This document shows positions 8,073 through 17,028 of a stretch of DNA of 64,000 bases, in pieces. The DNA is from Rhizobium sp. NXC24 (GTDB lineage: Bacteria > Pseudomonadota > Alphaproteobacteria > Rhizobiales > Rhizobiaceae): assembly GCF_002944315.1 (NCBI RefSeq), contig NZ_CP024314.1:496001-560000 (forward strand). The letters are read 5' to 3'. The notes beneath the pieces are model-generated. The model was not told the origin of the DNA and searched no databases. It saw nothing but the letters and a program-made list of their open reading frames with translations. Made by a program: the position numbers and the translations under genes. The stretch's first letter is position 1. Every line of letters begins with the position of its first letter.

Positions 8073-8315
8073 TTAGCGGCAGACCCGCTCCTCCGTGACG
8101 ACCCTATGGCCATGGTGCCATTCCTTTACGACCTTTGTAAAACAGTGGCGATTGTGACGGCCATAGTACCCGTCGTCGCGGTCGTCGTAGTGATGGCGAT
8201 GATGATAATAGGGACCGCCGTCGGTCATAACCTCAACCGAAGCAGCGTGGGATGGAAGGGCTGTGGCTGCAAGCGAGGCGGCGGCGATTGCAGAGGCGAT
8301 AAAGAACTTGTTCAC
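8073..8315 (-). CDS. Small secreted His/Tyr-rich protein
   Basis: 80 residues. A GTG start at 8315 is chosen because a GGAG ribosome site lies just upstream and the protein then begins with a classic signal peptide (VNKFFIASAIAAASLAATAL, cleavage after SHA near residue 25). The mature part is rich in His, Tyr and Asp (YYHHRHHYDDRDDGYYGRH), with two cysteines, one at HCFTKVV and one in the last residues. Such proteins are common, uncharacterised periplasmic proteins in rhizobia; metal binding by the His cluster is possible but unproven. A terminator follows directly. Confidence 0.78.
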   Translation of the reverse strand: MNKFFIASAIAAASLAATALPSHAASVEVMTDGGPYYHHRHHYDDRDDGYYGRHNRHCFTKVVKEWHHGHRVVTEERVCR

Positions 8316-8480
8316 GGGTTTTCTCCGGTTAGCAGCATTTTGCTGTCCTATAACGTCGCTTGGGGACGTTGGTTCGAACTTAATTCCGAAGGGATGAACA
8401 AGACCTGACGGTAGCGTTAATGTGAGCTTCAGCCGGTCGCCTACCGCCACATTCGATTCGCGCGATGAGAGTGAGCCGTC

Positions 8481-8813
8481 TTATCGGCTTAGGTTTTTGT
8501 TGAAGATAATCCGGTGGTGTCCGCCCGGATGACCGCGATACTCTTGACGATGGCTCCGGTATTCACGATGGCTCCGGTATTCCGGCCGGCCTGATCGGTG
8601 ATATTCGTGATGACCATGATAGCGATGTCGATAGTAGCGGTTCCGATCATAGCGATATCGGTACCCATCGCCGCCGCCGATAAAGATGGCGCCACCATTG
8701 TAATAGCCAGGGCTATATCCGCTTGTGCGGTATGGGCCTTCTTCGACGCAGCTCGACAAGGTGAGCCCGGTAAGGCCAATAATGGCAGCTACCAGCATTG
8801 ATTTCATGTTCAT
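8481..8813 (-). CDS. Small lipoprotein-like protein with Arg/Tyr/His-rich tail
   Basis: 110 residues. GGAGGAAA eight bases before ATG is a strong ribosome site. A lipoprotein signal is visible: MNMKSMLVAAIIGLTGLTL followed by SSC at about residue 22, so the protein is probably lipid-anchored. The mature part contains Gly/Tyr-rich and repeated YRSHREYRSHRQEYR-like segments, which are a local tandem duplication. It is cell-envelope located by prediction. The function is unknown; the composition resembles the neighbouring His/Tyr-rich secreted protein. Confidence 0.75.
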   Translation of the reverse strand: MNMKSMLVAAIIGLTGLTLSSCVEEGPYRTSGYSPGYYNGGAIFIGGGDGYRYRYDRNRYYRHRYHGHHEYHRSGRPEYRSHREYRSHRQEYRGHPGGHHRIIFNKNLSR

Positions 8814-9044
8814 GAACGTTTCCTCCTACGCTAGTAACTAGGGCCGGAGTGTGTTTGTGGCAACGCGCCGGCGAGCAAGGGGGCGGCGCTTTCCAGGCGG
8901 AGCAAAAGCACCGCGTGTTAGGGCAAGGGCGGGCTCCAGAGAAACCGGTTGGCCCGGCAGAAGCGAAAATTGCGCGTAGTATCATGCAATGCGGTCGAAC
9001 GAAAACTTGAGATCCATGACATGAGCGGAACCTGAATCGGAATA

Positions 9045-9195
9045 TTGTCGCGAGCCATGAGCCGGCACGACCCGAACCTCAGCAATTTCCATGAGGTCGG
9101 TAAAGACGGGCATTTTGTCGCCTGGCAGGCCGTACTCTTTGTGGTCGAACTGCGGGTGGTGTTTCTGGCCGGTCAGCGAGGCCACTTTCTAAATT
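9045..9195 (+). pseudogene. Possible C-terminal relic of an epoxide-hydrolase-like alpha/beta hydrolase
   Basis: The frame contains VGKDGHFVAWQAVLFVVELR. This matches the C-terminal pattern G-G-H-F-x-A-x-E-x-P-x-L-F-x-x-E-L-R, which carries the catalytic histidine of epoxide hydrolases. No upstream hydrolase domain is present, so this would be a fragment. The rest of 8814-9343 shows nothing else recognisable. Confidence 0.35.
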
Positions 9196-9343
9196 ATTGG
9201 CCAAAGACGGCAAGCGGGAGCCTCTTTCATCGCATCCTCACACGGCCGTGGTAAAATATCGGATTAAGGCTGGACAGGTAGTTGTCCCACGGACAACTTC
9301 GCCGAATTTCAGTATCCGCAACAGCAAACCGAAGGAAAAAACG

Positions 9344-9889
9344 ATGTCTGAACTCGTAGTGCTCGGCTTTGACAACCCCGACCAGGCGGACGTTGTGCTC
9401 AATCGCCTCATTCAGCTTCAAAAGGAATATCTGGTCGATCTCGAAGATTCCGTCGTTGCGATCCGCGACGCTTCGGGCAAGGTTCGTCTCAAGCAGAGTG
9501 TCAATCTGGCAGCAGCCGGCGCGGCGAGTGGCGGGTTGTCAGGTGCCATCTGGGGATCGCTTGTCGGCCTTTTGTTCCTCAATCCTCTTGCGGGCATGGT
9601 TCTCGGCGGTGCCTTCGGGGCAGGTTCCGGCGCGTTGGCAGGCTCGATGACGGACTACGGCATCGACGACGACCTCATCAAGCGGCTGGCCGACACTATC
9701 CCGGTAAACAGCTCAGCCCTCTTTCTGCTGATCCGGAAGGTTCAGCCGGAAAAGGTGCTGCAGGAATTCCAGGGCGAACATGCGCGTATCTTGAGAACGT
9801 CGCTCTCGCCGGAGCAGGAGGAGCGTCTGCGCAACGCGCTTGCAGCCGAATCGTCCGCCGCGGCGCGGCCGCTGAGCGATGGGATTTGA
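9344..9889 (+). CDS. DUF1269 membrane-associated stress protein
   Basis: 181 residues starting MSELVVLGFDN at 9344, with GAAGGA upstream; the longer in-frame extension is not used. A ferredoxin-like N-terminal part is followed by a glycine-zipper hairpin membrane segment (residues about 62-105: GAASGGLSGAIWGSLVGLLF and GGAFGAGSGALAG), then a soluble tail with LADTIPVNSSALFLLI. DUF1269 proteins are stress-associated and of unknown biochemical function. The position beside ligD and other stress genes is common in Rhizobiales. Confidence 0.88.
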   Translation: MSELVVLGFDNPDQADVVLNRLIQLQKEYLVDLEDSVVAIRDASGKVRLKQSVNLAAAGAASGGLSGAIWGSLVGLLFLNPLAGMVLGGAFGAGSGALAGSMTDYGIDDDLIKRLADTIPVNSSALFLLIRKVQPEKVLQEFQGEHARILRTSLSPEQEERLRNALAAESSAAARPLSDGI

Positions 9890-10251
9890 TGGAGGTGGAA
9901 TCCACAGCGCGGGTAATCACACCCGTGGAACCGGTTCGTGCGTAGGAAATGCCCTCCCGCAGGCCCTATCGGCTTCATCGGTTCCGGCGATTGTAGATCG
10001 TGGTGTAGTATGGAAGATGCGTGAGACAACTCGACTGTCATCGACACCCGTGCGCCCCCCCAATCGCGGTGCAAAGGAGACTGGAGGGCTTTTCGTTGAG
10101 GCGGTCCGGGTTCGAAGGAAAGGGCGCTCCCTGATAGGCTTGAGCGCCCATTCTCGTTTGTCGGAACGATCGCCGGCTAACGATCTTGCCGCAACTGGAA
10201 CAATAATGGCTTGATGGGCATTCTGTTGGCGACCTACGTCCGAGAATCGCC
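9890..10251. other. Intergenic region with one hairpin
   Basis: 360 bases with no believable gene. An inverted repeat, GGGCGCTC (10122-10129) with GAGCGCCC (10142-10149), may be a terminator. No ku gene is present here, although ku often flanks ligD. Confidence 0.5.
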
Positions 10252-12897
10252 ATGGCCAGCGACAAGTTATCGACTTACAAATCAAAGCGAGATTTTCAGA
10301 AAACCGCTGAGCCGAGCGGCAAGGAACCGATCAAAAAGACCAACCGCCGGCGCTTCGTCATCCAGAAGCATGACGCCACACGTTTGCATTACGATCTGCG
10401 CCTCGAACTCGATGGTGTGTTCAAGAGCTGGGCCGTCACCAAAGGACCGTCGCTCGATCCGCATGACAAGCGCCTGGCAGTCGAGGTCGAGGACCACCCG
10501 CTCGACTATGGCGACTTCGAAGGCACTATCCCGAAGGGCCAATATGGCGGCGGCACGGTGATGCTGTGGGATCGCGGCTATTGGGAGCCGGAGGGCAGGA
10601 AGAGGCCCGAGCAGGCGCTGGCTAAAGGGGATTTCAAGTTCACTCTGGAAGGCAAGCGTCTGCATGGCAGTTTCGTGCTCGTGCGGATGCGCAATGATCG
10701 CGACCGTGGCAAGCGCACAAACTGGCTGTTGATCAAGCACCATGATGAGTTTTCGGTCGAGGAAAATGGCGCCGCGATCCTGGAGGAAAATGCGACATCG
10801 GTGGCGTCAGGACGCTCGATGGAGATGATTGCTGAAGGCAAGGGCCGCAAACCCAGGCCGTTCATGGTCGAAGGTGGAACGATCGAGGCTGATGCGGTCT
10901 GGGACAGCAATCATGGTCTTGCCGCCGAGGAGCGCAAATCCGAAGCGCGACGCGTTAAAAGGACGAAGACTGTCATCACTGTCGATCTGCCGGACTTCAT
11001 TGCGCCGCAGCTATGCGAAACCCTGCAGCGTCCGCCTGCCGGCTCGGATTGGATCCACGAGATCAAGTTCGATGGCTACCGCATCCAGATGCGCGTGCTC
11101 AGCGGCGAGGTGACGCTGAAGACCAGGAAAGGTCTCGACTGGACCGGCAAATACCCCGAGATTGCCGAGACAGCGTCGACGCTGCCGGACTGCATCGTCG
11201 ATGGCGAGATCTGCGCGCTCGACGATCACGGCGCGCCGGATTTCGCTGCCCTGCAGGCGGCGCTTTCAGAGCGGAAGACCGCAAGTCTCGTCTACTTTGC
11301 CTTTGATCTGCTTTATGACGGCGGCGAGAATCTGCGCTCGCGGCCTCTCGTTGAGCGGAAGGAGCGGCTGCAGCAGCTTCTCATCGAGGCCGGCGAAGAT
11401 CCGCGGATCCGCTTCGTCGAACACTACGAGACCGGCGGCGATGCTGTCTTGCGGTCCGCCTGCAAACTCTCGCTCGAAGGCATCATCTCCAAAAAGGCGA
11501 ATGCACCCTACCAGTCTGGCCGCACGGAAACTTGGGCGAAGGCGAAATGCCGGGCCGGCCACGAAGTAGTAATCGGCGCCTATGCTAAGACCAACGGCAA
11601 ATTCCGGTCCTTGTTAGTGGGTGTCTATCGTGGCGACCGCTTCGTCTATGTCGGTCGCGTCGGAACTGGCTACGGCGCAAAGAAAGTCGAAACGCTGCTG
11701 CCGAAGCTGAAGGCGCTGGAGACGCTAAAATCTCCATTCACAGGCATTGGCGCGCCGAAGAAGGAACCCGAGGTCGTCTGGTTGAAGCCGGAACTCGTCG
11801 CCGAAATCGAGTTCGCGGGTTGGACCACCGACGGACTCGTTCGTCAGGCAGCGTTCAAGGGGCTGCGCGAAGACAAACCGGCCAAGGAAGTCGAGGTCGA
11901 ACGGCCGGCGCTGCCTGCGGAGAAAGCCGTTCCGGAACCGGCTTTCCGTGCAAAGGCAAGCCCGGCGCGACGGAAAGGGGCAAAGGCCGACGTCATGGGT
12001 GTGCTGATCTCCAATCCGGATAAGCCGCTATGGCCAGACGCCAACGATGATGAACCGGTCACCAAGGAGGACCTTGCGCGATATTATGAGGCGGTGGGAT
12101 CGTGGATGATCGAGCATATCAAGGGCAGACCCTGCTCAATCATCCGTGCGCCGGATGGAATTGCCGGTGAGCAATTCTTCCAGCGCCATGCGATGCCCGG
12201 GCAATCGAACTTGCTCGATCTGGTCAAGGTGTTCGGTGACAAAAAGCCCTATCTGCAAATCGATCGCATCGAGGGGCTTGCCGCCGTTGCACAAGTCGCC
12301 GCCGTCGAGCTGCATCCCTGGAACTGCGAACCTAATCAGCCGGAAGTGCCCGGCCGCCTTGTCTTCGATCTCGATCCGGGTCCGGACGTGCCATTCTCAA
12401 CCGTCGTTGCGGCTGCCCGCGAAATGCGCGACCGACTGGACGCATTGGGGCTGATCAGCTTCTGCAAAACGACAGGCGGCAAGGGCCTGCATGTCGTTAC
12501 CCCGCTTACGGTCCAAAAGCGCAAGCCGCTCTCCTGGGCTGCAGCAAAGGGATTTGCCCACGATGTCTGTCAGCAGATGGCATGGGACAATCCCGATCTT
12601 TATCTCATCAAGATGGCGAAGAGCCTGAGAGGCGGCCGCATCTTCCTCGATTATCTGCGCAACGATCGCATGTCGACGGCTGTTGCGCCCTTGTCGCCGC
12701 GCGCCCGGGCCGGTGCCACCGTGTCGATGCCGCTGACCTGGGCGCAAGTGAAATCCGATCTCGATCCAAAGCGCTTCACCGTCCGCACGGTGCCGACGCT
12801 TCTTGCGAAAAGCTCAGCCTGGAAGGACTATTGTGATGGCAAGTGGCCGCTCGAACAGGCTATTAAGCGTCTCGGAAAATCAAGACCGGCGGCGTAA
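10252..12897 (+). CDS. ligD: Multifunctional DNA ligase D
   Basis: 881 residues with the three LigD activities for non-homologous end joining. An N-terminal 3'-phosphoesterase domain covers about residues 35-165 ([20 protein letters not shown]; the His and Asp of this strand are metal and substrate ligands). The ATP-dependent ligase domain runs from about 245 to 545, with the adenylation lysine in EIKFDGYR near 268, DGEICALD and [14 protein letters not shown]. The C-terminal primase-polymerase domain (about 590-880) contains [11 protein letters not shown] with the catalytic DxD and TTGGKGLHV. The PE-ligase-polymerase order is the usual rhizobial one. No Ku partner is in the window. It is usually active in stationary phase or stress. 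Confidence 0.97.
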   Translation: MASDKLSTYKSKRDFQKTAEPSGKEPIKKTNRRRFVIQKHDATRLHYDLRLELDGVFKSWAVTKGPSLDPHDKRLAVEVEDHPLDYGDFEGTIPKGQYGGGTVMLWDRGYWEPEGRKRPEQALAKGDFKFTLEGKRLHGSFVLVRMRNDRDRGKRTNWLLIKHHDEFSVEENGAAILEENATSVASGRSMEMIAEGKGRKPRPFMVEGGTIEADAVWDSNHGLAAEERKSEARRVKRTKTVITVDLPDFIAPQLCETLQRPPAGSDWIHEIKFDGYRIQMRVLSGEVTLKTRKGLDWTGKYPEIAETASTLPDCIVDGEICALDDHGAPDFAALQAALSERKTASLVYFAFDLLYDGGENLRSRPLVERKERLQQLLIEAGEDPRIRFVEHYETGGDAVLRSACKLSLEGIISKKANAPYQSGRTETWAKAKCRAGHEVVIGAYAKTNGKFRSLLVGVYRGDRFVYVGRVGTGYGAKKVETLLPKLKALETLKSPFTGIGAPKKEPEVVWLKPELVAEIEFAGWTTDGLVRQAAFKGLREDKPAKEVEVERPALPAEKAVPEPAFRAKASPARRKGAKADVMGVLISNPDKPLWPDANDDEPVTKEDLARYYEAVGSWMIEHIKGRPCSIIRAPDGIAGEQFFQRHAMPGQSNLLDLVKVFGDKKPYLQIDRIEGLAAVAQVAAVELHPWNCEPNQPEVPGRLVFDLDPGPDVPFSTVVAAAREMRDRLDALGLISFCKTTGGKGLHVVTPLTVQKRKPLSWAAAKGFAHDVCQQMAWDNPDLYLIKMAKSLRGGRIFLDYLRNDRMSTAVAPLSPRARAGATVSMPLTWAQVKSDLDPKRFTVRTVPTLLAKSSAWKDYCDGKWPLEQAIKRLGKSRPAA

Positions 12898-12971
12898 TTT
12901 TCAAGGTGCCTCCCCAAAACGGCGAGCGAGCACTCGCAACGACGCCGGCTGCTCATCCTTGCCACAAATGT

Positions 12972-12990
12972 CAGGCGGATGTGCCGCCTG
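12972..12990. terminator. Small hairpin between ligD and the yidB relic
   Basis: CAGGCGG (12972-12978) pairs with CCGCCTG (12984-12990) across a 5-base loop. It lies 75 bases after ligD and 17 bases past the stop of the convergent yidB relic, so it could end either transcript. No T-run is present. Confidence 0.4.
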
Positions 12991-13006
12991 GGCTGGGCCT
13001 GGACGA

Positions 13007-13523
13007 TTAAGCTGAAGTCCACGCATCAGCCTGCTTTTCCGTCGGCACGCTGCCGTTCGGGGTCAATTCGTTCACCGCCTTCGGAAGATCTCGAGACAGT
13101 CGGCTTAGAATTTCTTGCCGCGAGAGGCCGGTTTTGGCGGCAAGCTCGCTGAGAATATCGTGGCCGAGTGCCTGGCTCAGCTCCTGACCGTTTATCGGCT
13201 TGTTATCGCCTGTGCTGACCCAGGATTCGGCTGTGTCGCCTGACCGTTGCGTTGAAACTGCTCCAGCAGGCTTCCGAGACCGCCGCTCAGAATGCCTCCG
13301 GCCGAACTGTTGCCAAAAAGATCGCAGAGACCTCCACCGCGCGCGAGATTGCCGAGCAGGTCACCAATACCGTCGGTGCTAGAGTGCGTGCCGTCGGCGC
13401 AGGTCTCGCTGCTTAGTGCGGGCGTCCAATTCCCTCTAAAACTTCCGCTATCTTATCGCGGTTCTGATAGCCGGCGATAGCCGACACCGCGAGCAATGTG
13501 GTCAATGGTCCAGGGGACTTGAT
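13007..13523 (-). pseudogene. yidB: yidB-like (DUF937) gene broken by frameshifts
   Basis: Three segments in different frames together rebuild a YidB/DUF937 protein. The first is LTTLLAVSAIAGYQNRDKIA. The second is GDLLGNLARGGGLCDLFGNS with GILSGGLGSLLEQFQRNGQ. The third is GDTAESWVSTGDNKPINGQE with LSQALGHDILSELAAKTGLS, ending at TAA 13007-13009. A stop and frame change lie near 13425-13400. A second frame change near 13245 would be repaired by one extra G in the GG of GTCAGGCG. Where ATG is expected behind an AGGAGA ribosome site there is ATC (13521-13523). I infer an inactivated gene; the family function is unknown. Confidence 0.8.
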
Positions 13524-13894
13524 CGGTCTCCTAAGCGATTGGGGGAGGTTCTCAGGAAACTAGTTGCGGGTCGCAATGTTCCGGTCGGTTCTCCCCCATG
13601 TCGAAGATCGCGGCGTTGTTCCTGGATGCTTTGGAAGCTCTATGGCCGGAGGTTATGAAGATGGCGCGTCGTTTCCGCTGTGGCCCCACGTTCACATCAT
13701 TATTGCTTAAATTAGGTGCCAGCGAGGCTGGCGCTTTCGTAGCGTCAGTTGAGAGCGGTTCTGCCAACGGCAACAGGCAAGCGCTCCAACAATCGAATGG
13801 CAAAAAGGCATGTATTTAATACGGCGATCAGGTGATAAAAAAATTTTGCAGATCGTCTTGAATCTGAAAAAACGGCAAACCAAATCGATGCTAC
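13524..13894. other. Intergenic region upstream of hsp20
   Basis: Overlapping open frames on both strands at 13552-13819 have no recognisable motif and no ribosome site; I do not call them. A CTTG at 13857-13860 followed by A-rich sequence could be the -35 of an RpoH promoter for hsp20, but the -10 is not convincing. Confidence 0.4.
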
Positions 13895-13979
13895 CGGCAG
13901 CCTAGATGGGAGCCGGAAAGCCGGAGACGCAGGTTTCCGACGCGTCTCCTCTCCATCTCGCTTTACGGAGGATTTGGTT
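13895..13979 (+). promoter_or_regulatory. ROSE-like RNA thermometer in the hsp20 leader
   Basis: The leader holds stacked hairpins, including GGAGACGC (13923-13930) with GCGTCTCC (13942-13949). The last element has TCGCT shortly before the ribosome site GGAGGA. The U(U/C)GCU signature facing the Shine-Dalgarno is the hallmark of ROSE elements, which keep small heat-shock mRNAs closed at low temperature. The assignment rests on position, the signature and hairpins; no folding was computed. Confidence 0.6.
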
Positions 13980-14447
13980 ATGAGAAACGACTTCGACTTT
14001 GCACCGCTCTATCGGTCTAGCATTGGCTTTGACCGGGTATTCAATCTTCTCAACAGTGCCCAGCGCCTGCAGGCCGTCGAGACCTGGCCGCCTTATGACA
14101 TCATCAAGACGGGTGAGGATGATTACCGCATCCAGATGGCTGTCGCTGGTTTCGCAGATGCCGACCTCGACATCACGCAGGAGCGAAACGTGCTGATCGT
14201 CAAGGGCCAAAAGGCCGAACAGAAAGACGGCGAATATCTGCACCGGGGCATTGCCGGGCGCGCTTTCGAGCGCCGGTTCGAACTGGCCGACCATGTCAGG
14301 GTTGAGAATGCCGCGCTGACGAACGGCCTTCTGAGCATCGATCTCAAGCGCGAAATCCCGGATGCTATGAAGCCGCGCAAGATCGAGATCGGCAGCCAGC
14401 CGCAGGCTATGCCGCTTCAGATCGACGCCGAAAAACAGGTTGCCTAA
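13980..14447 (+). CDS. Small heat-shock protein, Hsp20 family
   Basis: 155 residues. ATG at 13980 follows GGAGGA; an in-frame TTG two codons upstream is not preferred. The N-terminus RNDFDFAPLYRSSIGFDRVF is that of rhizobial HspA/IbpA-type proteins. The alpha-crystallin domain spans about residues 35-135 (YDIIKTGEDDYRIQMAVAGF to LLSIDLKREIP). The protein holds unfolded clients for ATP-dependent chaperones. The ROSE-like leader suggests translation is induced by heat. A hairpin and then another small gene follow. Confidence 0.95.
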   Translation: MRNDFDFAPLYRSSIGFDRVFNLLNSAQRLQAVETWPPYDIIKTGEDDYRIQMAVAGFADADLDITQERNVLIVKGQKAEQKDGEYLHRGIAGRAFERRFELADHVRVENAALTNGLLSIDLKREIPDAMKPRKIEIGSQPQAMPLQIDAEKQVA

Positions 14448-14455
14448 AGGCAGTG

Positions 14456-14481
14456 GGTGCCGCTCGCTCTCGGGCGGCACC
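14456..14481 (+). terminator. Hairpin between hsp20 and the next small gene
   Basis: GGTGCCGC (14456-14463) pairs with GCGGCACC (14474-14481). It starts 9 bases after the hsp20 stop. With no T-run it may attenuate rather than fully stop transcription into the gene at 14502. Confidence 0.55.
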
Positions 14482-14501
14482 TCTCATTCAGGAACCTCGA
14501 A

Positions 14502-14753
14502 ATGAAAACGATCGACATTCAAAAGGCGGTTTTCCTCGATGATCGTGACCTCGCTGCCTGCCAGTTTGTCTTCGACGAGCTGCTGAAGGAAATCGGTGTG
14601 GCTAAGGCTTCCGAAGAGGCCGAACACATCGGCGCCGTCGTGATCGAGCTCTATCGGCAGGGGGTCCATGATCCCGCTCACCTCAAAGTGATGGTCAAGA
14701 GCGCACGCGGCTTGCTCGGGTGGGCCAAGCCGAGGACAATTGCATCAAGATAA
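14502..14753 (+). CDS. Small conserved rhizobial protein
   Basis: 83 residues starting MKTIDIQKAVFLDDRDL at 14502 with AGGAA upstream. The alpha-helical middle (ASEEAEHIGAVVIELYRQGV) matches the partial gene at the window start, so these are paralogues. The position 55 bases behind hsp20 suggests coexpression under heat or stress. A terminator at 14764-14783 ends the unit. The function is unknown. Confidence 0.75.
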   Translation: MKTIDIQKAVFLDDRDLAACQFVFDELLKEIGVAKASEEAEHIGAVVIELYRQGVHDPAHLKVMVKSARGLLGWAKPRTIASR

Positions 14754-14763
14754 TGTCACCGGA

Positions 14764-14783
14764 TCGCCCGGGATGCCGGGCGA
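14764..14783 (+). terminator. Intrinsic terminator
   Basis: TCGCCCGG (14764-14771), loop GATG, CCGGGCGA (14776-14783), followed by CCTTCTCG. It lies 11 bases past the stop of the gene at 14502. Confidence 0.65.
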
Positions 14784-15118
14784 CCTTCTCGCGACCGCCT
14801 CGTAACCACGGATTCACCGTGCTCGCCGGACTTGATGGCAAGCGCGCCAGCGATCCGCGTGGATCAATATGGCTTTGATCGTGTGGCATTTCATCGTACA
14901 TTCGATGATCAGGTCAGCGCGTTTCTCAGTCACGTTCTACACGACTAGGTTAGCCCAAGGTGTCCTTCACCGTCTCCGCCTCCATCGCGGCCGGGGCATC
15001 CGTGCGGGCAGTGGGTGCGTCTCTGACCTGTCGCATTGCCCGTGTCACCTATACGCTTGTATTGCTACGGAATGAGCCGGACGAGTCGAGGCTCACGGTC
15101 GAATTGAAATAGCTGACG
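14784..15118. other. Intergenic stretch, possible 50-codon frame
   Basis: 335 bases between the small heat-associated gene and the HipA-like gene. A GTG-initiated frame at 14960-15112 (plus) encodes 50 residues ending NEPDESRLTVELK, with AAGG just upstream. It could be a small gene or a fragment. I looked for the missing N-terminal half of the SRAP gene here and did not see it. Confidence 0.35.
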
Positions 15119-16960
15119 CTATTCAAAAGTGGCCAGACGCTCGCGGACAATTTCCCGCATCTGCGCCGCTCGTTCGGCGCCGACTGAACCATCTGCTAGC
15201 GGCGGCGGCAGAACGAGACCATATAGGCCGCGCTCAAGCGCCGCTGCGAGTTCATCCATAGTTGTATCCGCCGCCGCCGCCGGAATACCCGCCGTCGCCG
15301 CAAAACGCCTGAAATCCACTCTTTTCAGCCGCTCATCCTTGCCGCTGATTTTGAGCGCCATGTGGTCGTTCTGCAGATTGGGAAATACCCGCGTCGTCAC
15401 TGCGTCGTACAGTGGCGCCATGCGGACCGAACTAAAATCTCCTCTGCCTGGCTCCGCGATTTTCAGCACAGCCATGTTTTTCAGATGCATGTCGCCATCC
15501 GCGATCAGCCACGCGAACAGTGCCCGCCGCAAGACCAGCAGCAGGTCAGCGTCCGCGTCAGTGGAAAGTGGGCGAAGGGCGGCCGCGATCCGCTCCATGG
15601 TGCCAGTGTACTTATCTTCCGCCCGCACGCCGAGAACGGATGCCATGTCCTCGAGCGCCAGGCGACGCATGTCGTCAAGGCTTGTCCGGATGTCAAACCG
15701 CTCGACCGCGAGGGCGTGCGGCATGCCGTCCGGCATAGCGACGAGCGCGATGGCGGGGACTATGAACCCGGCCGCCCGGCCGAGCTCCATGGATTGCCAT
15801 TCGATTGCGGGCAGCGCCTCAAATCCCGACGTTCCGGCGGGCTTCAGAATATGCGTGAACGGCTTGTTCGTGCTGGGCATCAAGATGCCGTCCGCATCAA
15901 GGAACATAGGCGCCTTGATCTGCACGCCTGACAGGCGCGGTGTCGCGCCCGTCGCGAAGATTTTCGCCAGGTTCTGTTCGAACGTATCATGGATATCGCC
16001 GCGGCTGGGGCCGGCGTAACCCCCTGTGAACAAGTGATTTGCCACGAAGCTGTTCAACCGCGTCAGTAGGATATCGGCCGGAAGCGCCGTCAGCTCGCTT
16101 GCCCGCTCTACAATCGTGATGTTCGACACATACCGCTTTCCGGTGCGCAGTTCTGCCCGCTCGTCGGGGCTGTTCAGCACCCGGTTCAACCAGCCTTCTG
16201 GAAGCAGCGATTCAATGAAGGGGGGCAATCTGCCGGGCGTAGTCTGGCGTACAAGCGGCGGGCCGTCCGGATCGGACGCCTTCCATCGCCATTCGAAGCC
16301 ATCATGCGCAAGGTTGCCGATCGGTGCGCCGTGCCATGCCACGGTCAGGTCGAGCGCGGCCTGGTTGGCAACGGCGACAGCGGTTGCTGGCTTTCGTTTG
16401 AGGAAACGCTCGGCGGCGCTGCCTTCGGGAAGCCAGTCATTGTCGCGGGCAAGCTTAAACACCGCATCGGCGGCGCTCTCCGAACTTCCGTATTCTTCAA
16501 TCAGCCGCGCGGCAATTGCCTCTTTCATATCTTCGTCGAAGGAGGCCGCATGTTCACTGCGGAGGCGGAAGGCTTCCAGAAAACGCTGGCGCAGTGAAGA
16601 CACGTTCACGCGGAACTCGCCCATGTCGTCGCCGACCGCCGCCTGCGCGATGGAAGGGTAGTCTGGCGCTTTGTTCTGAATGATTTCGAGCGCCCTAATG
16701 CGCTGTCGTTGCACGCGGCGTCCGGTAAGGAAAAGGCGGCCATCGCGCATCGGGCCAAGCAGAACGGCGCTGGCCGCCGACAGGTAAGCGTTCGGATAGA
16801 GATATCTGGCGATGCGTACAGCATGGGTCCGCACCGTCTGGTCTATATCGTCGTCGGCATCGACATAGATACCGCGCATTAGCTGGACCAGCTTACCGGC
16901 CTCCGCCTGGCGATGGCCGCGCATTTTATCAATGTTTTCGCCGACGAGATGGAGAGGCAT
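15119..16960 (-). CDS. AbiEi-like N-terminal domain fused to a HipA-type kinase
   Basis: 613 residues. Residues 1-170 resemble the AbiEi antitoxin family: a winged-helix start (GKLVQLMRGIYVDADDDID), then YLYPNAYLSAASAVLLGPMR and RDGRLFLTG. Residues about 200-600 form a HipA kinase: a HipA-N part (GNLAHDGFEWRWKASD), the ATP-site-like SGVQIKAPMF, THILKP, AVERFDI, the catalytic DGDMHLKN near 490, and LYDAV as the metal-binding aspartate segment. HipA kinases phosphorylate tRNA synthetases or other targets and cause growth arrest. Here regulator and toxin are one chain, and no separate hipB gene is adjacent. Two palindromes directly upstream are the likely operators. The ATG has no ribosome site. 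Confidence 0.85.
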   Translation of the reverse strand: MPLHLVGENIDKMRGHRQAEAGKLVQLMRGIYVDADDDIDQTVRTHAVRIARYLYPNAYLSAASAVLLGPMRDGRLFLTGRRVQRQRIRALEIIQNKAPDYPSIAQAAVGDDMGEFRVNVSSLRQRFLEAFRLRSEHAASFDEDMKEAIAARLIEEYGSSESAADAVFKLARDNDWLPEGSAAERFLKRKPATAVAVANQAALDLTVAWHGAPIGNLAHDGFEWRWKASDPDGPPLVRQTTPGRLPPFIESLLPEGWLNRVLNSPDERAELRTGKRYVSNITIVERASELTALPADILLTRLNSFVANHLFTGGYAGPSRGDIHDTFEQNLAKIFATGATPRLSGVQIKAPMFLDADGILMPSTNKPFTHILKPAGTSGFEALPAIEWQSMELGRAAGFIVPAIALVAMPDGMPHALAVERFDIRTSLDDMRRLALEDMASVLGVRAEDKYTGTMERIAAALRPLSTDADADLLLVLRRALFAWLIADGDMHLKNMAVLKIAEPGRGDFSSVRMAPLYDAVTTRVFPNLQNDHMALKISGKDERLKRVDFRRFAATAGIPAAAADTTMDELAAALERGLYGLVLPPPLADGSVGAERAAQMREIVRERLATFE

Positions 16961-16965
16961 GTTAT

Positions 16966-17000
16966 GTAACTTTCGCGTATTTCAAATACGGAAAAGTTAC
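16966..17000. promoter_or_regulatory. Proximal 35-bp palindromic operator of the HipA-like gene
   Basis: GTAACTTTCGCGTATTT (16966-16982), centre C, AAATACGGAAAAGTTAC (16984-17000); 15 of 17 positions pair. It ends 5 bases before the ATG, so it covers the expected -10 to start-codon interval. On the minus strand TTGAGT, 17 bases, TAACTT is a possible promoter whose -10 lies in this palindrome. Confidence 0.75.
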
Positions 17001-17028
17001 ACCATCATTTTTGAAAACTCAAGAAAAT

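Noticed and set aside
8982..9185. Minus-strand 67-codon frame upstream of the DUF1269 gene
   Set aside because: The composition is passable, but the plus strand shows an epoxide-hydrolase-like motif over the same bases, which is the better explanation.
13552..13819. Overlapping open frames on both strands before hsp20
   Set aside because: Neither has a ribosome site or recognisable motif; likely chance frames.
15129..16661. Long plus-strand open frames opposite the HipA-like gene
   Set aside because: Arg/Ser/Pro-rich shadow translations of a well-supported minus-strand gene; no start context.
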